Shown here: positions 8,618 through 16,301 of the stretch, one piece after another
Layout: every line of letters begins with the position of its first letter
Position numbering within the stretch: the first letter of the stretch is position 1
DNA from: Discostella pseudostelligera
Lineage: Eukaryota > Bacillariophyta > Thalassiosirophyceae > Thalassiosirales > Thalassiosiraceae
Direction of reading: 5' to 3'
Assembly (NCBI GenBank): GCA_036940085.1
Contig: JALLBK010000767.1
Location: forward strand, 1-16,301
Length of the DNA: 16,301 nt
The notes under the pieces: generated by a model
What the model was told of the DNA's origin: nothing
Databases searched by the model: none
The model's input: only the letters and a program-made list of their open reading frames with translations
Position numbers and translations under genes: made by a program

Positions 8618-11600
8618 ATGGCGAAGACATCTCGCAAGCGTCGTGCAACTAGCAAAGCTGCCGCGGCGGTGAAGAAATTGACACCCGAATTGGCCTCGTC
8701 GCCGTCAGTACCCACTGCAGATGCTGCCGCTGCTTCTCAGAATGACGTTCTTCAAATCGATGATATTCACGATGATATAGAATCAATTGATGATTCTGAT
8801 ATTGAGATACTCACACCCAGTCGATTTCCCCAACCTCCTAGTACTACAATTACGACGACCACCTCAACATTTCGCAATGACAACTACGCGATGTACATCA
8901 ACAACAACAACAACAACAACAACAATGACGATCATGAAGGAGATAATGAAATTGAAATAACATCATCCAGCGTGACCAATCCCAATGTCGACTATCCACA
9001 TATGCGTCATTTGTGTGGGGTATATACATTCCATCATTCCAAAGAAAATAATGGAAATGACACAAACGAAGAAAGCAAAAACAGAAACAAATTATATTGT
9101 CCCAAATGCTACTGTTACATTTGTGACACACTTGCGTCGGGATGCAAATTATGGGAAGGAGAGGGGAATCATTGTTCTGCTCATGATAAAAATGTGAAGT
9201 ATGTGCATTTGCGTGAAGCTGTCGCATTACGACAACGGGGTGGTGGGGTTGCAAGTGCAAGCCAGCAGTCAGTAGCTGTCCCCATTACGACACCGCGCAA
9301 TCCATACCAACGGAGTAGTAGTGCCACCGCCACCAGTAAGACTAGCAGCAACAATAGCAATTTACTAAATGCACAACAACAGCAACAACAACATCATGAC
9401 TTGTCACCAATAACACTATCCGATGCCTACGATGCACTTCGTCACCAACAAGGGCAGGGAGGGCAGCCGCAACAACAATCATTACGTGGAGGACTTGTCA
9501 AAGAACAGAAGGACAAACGAATCACTGAGATATTTTTGGAGAATTTTCGTAGAGCCACTGCATTGCACGATGGGTACAATGCTGCTTCTGCCGCTGCTGC
9601 TGTATCTACAACGACACCCAAGCAGAAAAAGGGGAAACGATCTCCTACACCACCATGCTCCGCTTCCACCTCCACACCCATTCCCACCAACAATGAAACT
9701 ACTACTTCCCTACCGCAAAAAATGGAAGGCGATATCCCCACTCTATCACTCTACAATTCCTTCTTCGTCGAGGGCATAAAAATAGGTTGGCCCTACCCCG
9801 AAATCATGAAACCACAACGTCAAATGGCCATTCACATTATCAAGGCACTAAAAAATCGACGACATGTCGTACTAGAAAGTCCCACGGGTACTGGCAAGTC
9901 GGCGGCGATACTATGTTCGGTCTTGGCATGGCAACGGTATCATTATCAAATGGAGAAGAGGCATCATCAGCAAAAGCAGTTAGATGATCGATTGCATTTG
10001 ATACAATTGCAACAACTGTGCGGAGGAGGAGGAGTGGACGATGACGAGGAAGCGAAAGAAGTGGAGGTGGTACGAAAGGTGAAGATTATCTATTGCAGCA
10101 GGACTCATTCTCAAGTGGCGCAAATGGTGGCATCGTGAGTTTTGTTTGTGTCTATATTGCAGACATTTATGGAGCTGATTCGTTTTGATGATAAATTGTC
10201 AATATCCTACGATCTTCGTTTTGCGCTCTACACAGTCTAAAGAGCACTCCATACAGGCCAAGGATGGCAATTCTAGGTAGTCGAGATAAGCTGTGTATTC
10301 ACAAGTAAGTGACGAGTGGGTACCTACTACACCGTGCCGTACTCCCAGCTGCAAAATTATACAAAGCCTCGTCTCATTTTTTCCTATTTTCGCATCTATC
10401 AGGAACGTGAAACCACGTGGTGATCAGCAAGGCGATTATACCTCCCCACGTGTCAATATTAGCAACGAATGCAGACTCCGGGTGAGAAATACTGAAAAAG
10501 CACGCAAATATCGATTGTCGAATTCCGGTAGTAGTAGTTCCGAGCATGATCCTTACAATGACAATGATCCTCCGGCATTCATGCCCGGAGATGGTGATGG
10601 ATTGGGAGAAGGAGCAGAAGAGCCACTAGAGGATACACCAATGGGCGAAGTAGAAGGAGAGGAGGGTCAAGGATATATCGGCCGATCAAAGACCTGCCCT
10701 CACTATCGTCAGCTTACTGCCAGTCGTATTGCCAATCTCGCCCACTCGACATTTGTCCCCAATGAAAAAGTCAATTGCTGTTCCGTGGGAGGGAAGCAAT
10801 CGACGTATGGAGCACATGACATTGAAGATCTCGTATCGTTTGGTGTGGATCCATATCTACAGAAGGATATCGCGTTGTATCGAAGTGAAGTAACTGAATC
10901 CTTTGGCTTGTCGTTACGCGGGCAAGGTGGTCGTTACGGCGGGAGCGTTGTACGGGAGGTGAAGAAGGACACTCCCGCGGACATTTGTGGATCTATCAAG
11001 GCCGATGATAAAATTATGCGCGTGAATGGGCAAGATGTCTCGCAGTCCAACCCTGCCACGGTGGTGGAATTGATTAAGAGTTCTTCATCCGATCCGTTGC
11101 TGTTGGATGTGTCACGAAGGGCTGGTGTTTTGGCAAATCTTTCTAGTAGTAGACGCGACGATGAAGGATACTCTTCTCATGCGGCATGCCCATACTACAT
11201 ATCGCAGGCCTTGGCGAAAGATGCCGACATTGTGTTCTGTCCTTACAACTAGTGAGTATTTCAAAGCATCGACATTGCCTATTGCTTAACAGTATTTTTG
11301 CGAGCTCATCCGAAATACTATCTCTAAGCGTGCTCGACCCAGGCATTCGGGAGGCGATGGCAATGGACTTAAGCAACGCTGTCGTAATCTTGGACGAAGG
11401 CCACAATGTTGAGGACACTCTTCGCGAAGCAGGCTCTGGTATTTTCGGTGAACTAGAGCTTTGTGAATTGATTGTGATGCTCAACAATTATTCTATTACA
11501 GAAAGGTCAACTTGGAACTTAATGGAAGTCGTTGGAGCGGCTGGCATCGTGGATTCAGATGCAACTTATCTCTGTGACGTGGCCCATTCATTGCTCATGA

Positions 11601-14327
11601 TTGTGGAAAACGTGGTGAAGGAGTTGAGAGAAGCACGGAATCGATTTGAGGAAAATCCTGGAGCAAAAGGAGCGGCTGGTGCCATTCGAGATTGGGAGAA
11701 GTTTCACACTCAAGATGATACTGAATTTGAGATATCGGTTTACGGACCAACAGGAAAATACAACTATGACAAGTGCATCGGATGCAAGCCATTTTTTGAC
11801 AACTTGGGTATGTCGGTGGTGGACTTGGATTGCGCTACTAACCTCGTGAACGCATTTGAGAAATTCTTCAGAGGCCGCGACGGAAATGATGCTCCATCGG
11901 AGAGAGACAGGATGCAGAATCTTGTAGATCGGCTGAAAGAGTTGATTCACAAGTTGTATGCGGCAATGCAGAGCTCCGAGTGAGTATGCCATTTATGAAA
12001 CCTGTAGCAATGGCATCATGGCATTGCTCGTCTCACCAATCCCTCCCTGTCTGTTCTCCATTTGTTTACTCGAAGACACTACTATGCTGCAATTTCAGCT
12101 ATTGCCAATGGCAGTTTGGATTTTGCGAGCGGTGGCGATGGCGAATTCGAGAGTGGAGGTAGAGTGTCAAAGAAAAAGCCACGATCTCTTCCACTCATCC
12201 CTCCTCGAAGTAAGGCTCATCCTGATCGACCTGCGAACCCATGCCTTAACCCAATCTGCAGAGCAAAATGTGTCGACGCGTTTCATCCCGTACGCCACGG
12301 AGATAATTGCGACGGTATGTATAATTTTTTGTGCAACATTGTTTTGCAGGTGCTGCGATTTCTCCCATTGATTTCTTCATGTGTCAGGAACAACACCAAA
12401 ATGGGAGGCCCGACTTCACTTAAACCTCCTCACGCCAGGTCCGTTAATGCAACAATTGTCAAACGAATGCCGAACTATTGTCCTTGCCAGCGGAAGCCTA
12501 TCCCCAATACCCTCACTTTGCGCTGAGCTGAATTTATTCTCTGAAGACGACTCTACATCTCCAATGAAGCCATCTCAGTCCAATGCAAACACTGTGCTGC
12601 CGAATATCCAGAAGAGGTTGCAGAATCATCCTAGCCCACTCGAAGCAGACCACATAGTCAACCTCAACAAGCAATTCTTCGCAGTTTCAATCGGTCATTT
12701 CCCCGTAAGTTGCATGATGAAAGTTCTAACCAATTAATGCTGGGCGCTTCTCTCTAAATCACATGATGTTTTCCTTCACCAGGATGGCTCCGAACTAAAG
12801 GTCTCCCAGAAAAACTACAGTAGCGAACATTTCATACCCAAGCTTGGTGATGCTCTGGTTAGAATTGTTGCAGGAATACCAGAAGGTGGAGTTCTAGTTT
12901 TTCTACCCAATTATGCGCTTCTTCGAAAGTGCGAACGCCAGTGGAACCCAAACCATTTCTTCCGCCAAAGACGTCCATGGGGGGCTCGTCAAATGGATGA
13001 GATAGATGACGGACCATCTATATGGGATCGGCTGAAAGATTTGAAGCACAACGTAGTCGTTGAACCATCTGGGAGTCAAGATGAGTTCGAGGAGAAAAAG
13101 CGAGAATACATGGAAACAATTAGAACCAAGGGCGGGTGCGTTTTGCTTGCTGTTTACCGCGGAAAGATGTCGGAAGGCATTTCATTCAATGATAACAATG
13201 CGAGAGGAGTCGTGTGCATTGGCCTGCCTTTGCCAAGTGCGTTCGCTCTGCCTGTAAAGATCAAGATGAACTACAATGATGAGCAACGGAAGCTGCAGAA
13301 CCGTACCGATTTACTCCCGGGGCAAGAATGGTACACCCAACAGGCCTACCGAGCGATTGCTCAAGCCCTAGGTCGCTGCATCAGGCACTCAGCAGACTAC
13401 GGTGCAATTTTCCTGATGGACATTCGACATTGCGATGACTTGGCTCCAAATGGTGGCATACCCCAAGCGCACATTAATCTGCCTAAATGGATGAGGAAGA
13501 CAGTGAAGAATCTGTCAAAACATTCAACCGGGGGGACTACCATGCTTCGTTACGTCTCATCATCAAATTCAGTTCTAGGGGGATGGCCAGGGCTCAAGAA
13601 TGAGCTGCAACAATTTTTCAGAAATGCCAAAACTCATGCTCAAGAAGTATTGAAGCAGCAAAATGCGAAGGTAGCAGGTGTAAGGAACAACTGTGTCGTT
13701 CACAGCTTCGACATACAAACAAACAAGTGGAGCGAAAATGATTCGTCAATACACTCTCCGATCATACTCGACAACTGTCCCGTTCAGTCAAATGCAGTAA
13801 ATTCATCCAGTACACCTCCTGAGCAAAACAACAACGCTTCTTCTAATGACTTGATTTTGGACAGTCATCAATCGAAACCAAGTAGTAAGAGCGCACGAAT
13901 AAAACATGTCACACTTCAAGACTTCTTTCAGAAACAACAAAAGCAGCAGCAGCAGGAGGAGGAGGAATCAGAAGGATCTCAAAAAAATTCTGAGGAGAAG
14001 GAGTCCGACTCACCAACATATACTCCTCTGATGAATTCAATCTCTATCGAAGCGTCTCCCTTTGAAAACGACGTAGTAGGAAGCACTAATGAGCCGGATG
14101 TTGATGGAAGAAATCCAGCAGTGGATAATCACCATGCAAAGCAGGCAATTACGGAAGACGAGAACCTCTGCGTTGTTTGCGATGACGCAAAGAAACAGAT
14201 CATACTTCTTCCATGCAAGCACATGTGTCTATGCAAAACATGTTCCGATAGATGCCTCTTCGATACAATTAAGGAGTGTCCATTGTGCCGCGCAGAGATT
14301 AAAGATTCTATGGAGGTGTTTTGGTGA
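8618..14327 (+). CDS. BRIP1: FANCJ/BRIP1-type Fe-S DNA helicase with inserted PDZ domain and C-terminal RING finger
   Basis: Inferred exons are 8618-10134, 10236-10304, 10403-11251, 11293-11979, 12076-12314, 12388-12704 and 12783-14327, giving 1740 aa. It is a superfamily 2 XPD/FANCJ-family 5'-3' helicase, expected to be nuclear and to act on damaged forks, crosslinks and G-quadruplexes. Motifs in order: PYPEIMKPQRQM (Q motif), ESPTGTGKS (Walker A, K427), CSRTHSQ (Ia), Fe-S cysteines C526, C552, C627 and C791, ILDEGHNVED (II, D846), LASGSLSP (III, about 1154), RGKMSEGISF (V, about 1352) and QALGRCIRH (VI, 1420-1428). ALAKDADIVFCPYNY and LLPGQEWYTQQAYRA favour FANCJ over RTEL1, DDX11 or XPD. 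Added modules are a Cys-rich region (126-187), an acidic insert between C552 and C627, PDZ (685-768), a Cys cluster (1097-1119), PIP-like HVTLQDFF (1601-1608) and RING (1689-1728). The (CAA)n tract at 8899-8925 encodes poly-Asn. Helicase confidence is high; exon edges are moderate. Confidence 0.92.
8993..9178 (+). other. N-terminal cysteine-rich, probable zinc-binding module of the helicase
   Basis: Residues about 126-187. C133 is followed by the tight motif LYCPKCYCYICD (C161, C164, C166, C169), then C176, a conserved-looking LWEG and HC (H185, C186). Spacing and CxxC pairs suggest metal binding. It resembles a CxCYxCD-type module seen in some plant and algal proteins, though I cannot name the family. 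It lies ahead of the helicase core, separated from it by poly-Q/S linker. Confidence 0.55.
10869..11120 (+). other. PDZ domain inserted in the Fe-S domain of the helicase
   Basis: Residues about 685-768 (84 aa, a typical PDZ length). FGLSLRG (696-702) is the carboxylate-binding loop and strand B. GGSVVREVKKDTPAD and CGSIKADDKIMRVNGQDV follow the canonical PDZ strand/turn pattern, and ATVVELIKSS is helix B, ending LLLDVSR. Helix B begins with Pro rather than His, so a class I ligand preference is not predicted. The module lies within exon 3, between C627 and C791. Confidence 0.88.
14169..14288 (+). other. C-terminal RING finger of the helicase (IAP/MDM2 type)
   Basis: Residues 1689-1728. The eight ligands are C1689-x2-C-x11-C1704-x-H1706-x3-C1710-x2-C1713-x11-C1725-x2-C1728. 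LLPCKHMCLC and CPLCRAEI are typical of E3 ligases of the IAP, MDM2 and LRSAM1 type. It lies 12 residues from the C terminus, as in IAP and MDM2 RINGs that need the tail for dimerisation. Confidence 0.92.
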
Positions 14328-14469
14328 TGCATCTCTCGGAGAAAATACAATATTTACTTGACAGCAACATGACATCAACATGAATCATCATTCATCATCA
14401 ACCACTTCGCATTATCGTCTGCAATCGGTAAATCGTCAAGTCTCTTGCTAACCCAACTAAGTATCACTA
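14328..14469. other. 3' flank of the helicase gene
   Basis: AT-rich, with AATACAATATTTA at about 14344-14356 and CATCATT runs. This is the probable 3' UTR. No gene or strong structure was seen. Confidence 0.4.
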
Positions 14470-14898
14470 GTGCTTGCTGATATCGCTTCACACCACACAA
14501 CATGCCCCTACACAACAATAGGAGCAGACATCACAATCGCCCACAGCGGCGCACGGATTCCTGACTTCGAACTTTTGGAAAATGCTATTCCTTCTCTCAC
14601 GGCCATTGCCGACAAGCATCTCCAAAAGTTAGCAACAATGTTCATGAAATCTACACACGCACCCTGCCCAATAGGAATTCTACGAACCGCCGACAAACTA
14701 TGGAAATCGTCGAAGACACGACAAATTTTCGGACACTCTTACACAGCCCCGACTCCATCGATCTACACCATACAACAAATAGGGTTGGGAATCACCAAGG
14801 CCTTTACAGTCCACATCAGAAATGCCACCAAAAAGTCCTCCACACATAGCCAAGGGACGGACAATACCTCACAAACTCGTTGCGGGTCTCTAGCGTAG
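14470..14898 (+). other. Orphan open frame of 142 codons, possibly a decayed repeat-derived fragment
   Basis: The frame opens with GTG, and the first in-frame ATG is at 14638 (leaving 87 codons). I recognise no domain. FTVHIRNATKK and IPSLTAIADKHL look protein-like rather than random, and the neighbouring DNA holds foldback elements, so a fragment of a transposon-derived ORF is possible. The opposite strand is also open over part of it. Coding status is unproven. Confidence 0.2.
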
Positions 14899-15527
14899 TA
14901 AAGCCTAAACTAACATATCGCTCGCTCACAAACGGAATGATCTCATGGGCGGCCCTTCCGCGCGCCCCCTTTCCATTCCGTCTGCCGAGGTTTAGTCTGT
15001 CCATCACCCCAAATGGTAGGTGCGTGGTAACCACCTGTGACCTGTGGTAACCTAGATACTCTTTTTTTTGGCTCGGCGGTCGGAGGAGAACTCCACACAT
15101 GGAAAGCTTAGCTAGAGGAGTAGCTAGCTAGGTGAGTGGCTGTGAGTGGCGACAGATGCTACTCCGCCCATATCGACATATCGTACAAACCTCTATGCAA
15201 CCACAAAGACTGTGCAGAGTTCGCATGTCCACAGCGCACAGACCTCTCCCATCAGCAAGTCTTTTTCACTTGATTTGCCATCGATTTGCAGTAGTACCTC
15301 AAGAGGAAGTAAAAATGAATGTCTTCCTCTTCTATTTAGAACGCAATAGTTGGCACACATTTAGATAAAGTCAAACGCGATCAGATTATGAAATCGTTAC
15401 TTGAAATAATGCTGTATTGATGAAGTTGTGTCCATGTGAGTGTACACATGGCAGATTCGACACCATGCCGCTTCAATCAACGCCGACGGACCCCGTCTTC
15501 GTCTTTCAACCAATCGATCGCACAGAT
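14899..15527. other. Intergenic stretch with several small inverted repeats
   Basis: No gene recognised. It contains an 8-bp inverted repeat ACGGAATG/CATTCCGT (14932-14939 and 14974-14981) nested inside CTAAAC/GTTTAG, a 20-bp-spaced direct repeat GTGGTAACC (15024 and 15044), and the perfect inverted repeat CCATGTG/CACATGG (15432-15438 and 15445-15451). I found no tRNA B-box or rRNA-like sequence. Confidence 0.4.
15301..15331. repeat. Perfect 9-bp hairpin
   Basis: AAGAGGAAG (15301-15309) pairs perfectly with CTTCCTCTT (15323-15331) around a 13-nt AT-rich loop. No host gene is recognised around it. Confidence 0.5.
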
Positions 15528-15720
15528 GATAGAATACATTATTATCTACATTTAAATGCAAAAATTAACGTCAACGGATCGATATTCATTGAGTTATGAC
15601 TCGGCGAAGTTCGGTACTGCGATAGCAAATTTCGAGACCAAACTTCGCCGAGCCATAACTTCGTCAATATCGGATTTTTTCCTACAATTTATGCATATAA
15701 ATGTAGATTAATATACTATC
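15528..15720. mobile_element. Foldback (MITE-like) element, copy 1
   Basis: Long inverted repeat. The core arms, 15592-15614 and 15638-15660, match at 21 of 23 positions around a 23-nt spacer (core CTCGGCGAAGTT). Weaker pairing continues outward to 15528 and 15720: GATAGAATACATTATTATC against the reverse complement of the right end, and CTACATTTAAATGCA against CTACATTTATATGCA. No transposase ORF lies inside. Target-site duplications could not be fixed. Confidence 0.65.
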
Positions 15721-15897
15721 TATCACCGTAGAAGTTGAGGTGATCATATGACAACGAAATAATATTCATTATTACAAACCACACCGATTGATGGCTGCAT
15801 CAAAAGCCAAGCGTCCCTGATGCACTGCAATGCACATATCATTCTTCCTCCATCGTATCCAAATGCCTCGATCACACATACGATAAACAACATCATG

Positions 15898-16062
15898 AAG
15901 TACATTTTTATGCATAAATTGACGACAGAGGTTTGATATTGATGAAGCTTCGGCTCGACAAAGTATGATGCTGAGACGACGCATTTCCAAGCCAAACTTT
16001 TCCGAGACAATACTCGATCAATATCCTAACACTGTCGTCAAATTTTGCAGATAAATGTAGAT
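15898..16062. mobile_element. Foldback (MITE-like) element, copy 2
   Basis: A second, more diverged inverted repeat. The left arm (about 15898-15963: TACATTTTTATGCATAAATT, GACGACAG, GATATTGAT) pairs imperfectly with the right arm (about 15998-16062). It aligns in direct orientation with copy 1, for example CCAAACTTCGCCGAG with CCAAACTTTTCCGAG, and TCAATATC in both, offset about 354 bp. Similarity to copy 1 and further self-pairing appear to extend outward to about 15835 and 16130. Confidence 0.55.
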
Positions 16063-16301
16063 AATGTAGTAGTTTACCATTGTACAACTCGTGGCGACGA
16101 TATGAGATCGTCATGATATTCATTTTTGCTTCGTCATGGGGTATGCTCGTGTGATGGAATTTAGTTTTGTCGCCGCCATGGTGGAGGTTGGCGCGAACGT
16201 ACATTTCTCCTACCGTAGGCGGTTAGATTTTGTGTGGTATTTGCACTGGGTGACTGCCGTAATTCATTTTGAGTTTTTGTTGGCGATTTTTCCAGATCAT
16301 C
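16063..16301. other. Right-edge intergenic sequence
   Basis: No gene recognised. An E2F-like TTGGCGCGAA is at 16188-16197, and the sequence beyond is T-rich. It could be the promoter side of a gene starting outside the window, which cannot be tested here. Confidence 0.3.

Noticed and set aside
8899..8925. CAA-triplet tract as a CRISPR-like or regulatory repeat
   Set aside because: A simple in-frame poly-Asn codon repeat inside the helicase linker. No spacer/repeat architecture exists anywhere in the window.
8618..14327. RTEL1, DDX11/Chl1 or XPD identity for the helicase
   Set aside because: CSVLAWQ after Walker A, DADIVFCPYNY, YRGKMSEGISF and LLPGQEWYTQQAYRA fit BRIP1/FANCJ better. RTEL1's C-terminal RING has different spacing.
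14932..14981. tRNA or small structured RNA around the ACGGAATG/CATTCCGT stem
   Set aside because: There is no A/B-box, no acceptor/T-arm geometry, and the 34-nt interior is a GC-rich region with no clear fold by eye.
15744..16204. Minus-strand ORFs of 72-98 codons near the right end
   Set aside because: They run through the inverted-repeat arms of foldback copy 2, overlap each other in different frames and have no domain.

Overview
The window is nuclear DNA from a unicellular eukaryote, most likely a diatom or a close stramenopile relative. The case rests on four things: short GT-AG introns (13 inferred, 41-173 nt, 8 with a GTGAGT donor); compact genes rich in poly-Q, poly-S and poly-N runs; multi-domain proteins with unusual insertions; and two families I associate with diatom genomes, a sulfotransferase-like P-loop family and a GGHS-type SGNH-like membrane protein. 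The species cannot be named from sequence alone. All exon structures below were inferred by hand, using splice signals, reading-frame phase and protein-family conservation. In all four genes the joined length is an exact multiple of three.

Layout, left to right. (1) 1-2204 (+): a sulfotransferase-like protein of about 670 aa with two tandem copies of the domain, the first lacking the usual cofactor-binding signatures; it is probably 5'-truncated by the window edge. (2) 2205-2828: intergenic DNA with a cluster of CACGTG-type sites in two imperfect 50-bp repeats, and a four-codon uORF. (3) 2829-6229 (+): a 1048-aa type II membrane protein with a luminal SGNH-hydrolase-like region, whose key motif is split across a 30-nt exon. 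(4) 6459-8074 (-): a mitochondrial branched-chain amino acid aminotransferase of 411 aa, including an 18-nt exon. (5) 8075-8617: a divergent promoter rich in E2F-like GGCGGGAAA sites, with a tandem duplication. (6) 8618-14327 (+): a 1740-aa FANCJ/BRIP1-type iron-sulfur DNA helicase. (7) 14328-16301: non-genic or decayed DNA with one orphan ORF, hairpins and two related foldback (MITE-like) elements.

The helicase is the most notable object. Added to the FANCJ-type motor are an N-terminal cysteine-rich module, a complete PDZ domain inserted between the third and fourth iron-sulfur cysteines, an extra cysteine cluster before motif III, a PIP-box-like motif and a C-terminal IAP/MDM2-type RING. 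Its Walker B box reads DEGH rather than DEAH. The arrangement suggests a repair helicase with its own ubiquitin-ligase and peptide-docking modules, possibly under E2F-type cell-cycle control. The four genes do not form an evident pathway; only BCAT and the helicase share a promoter region.
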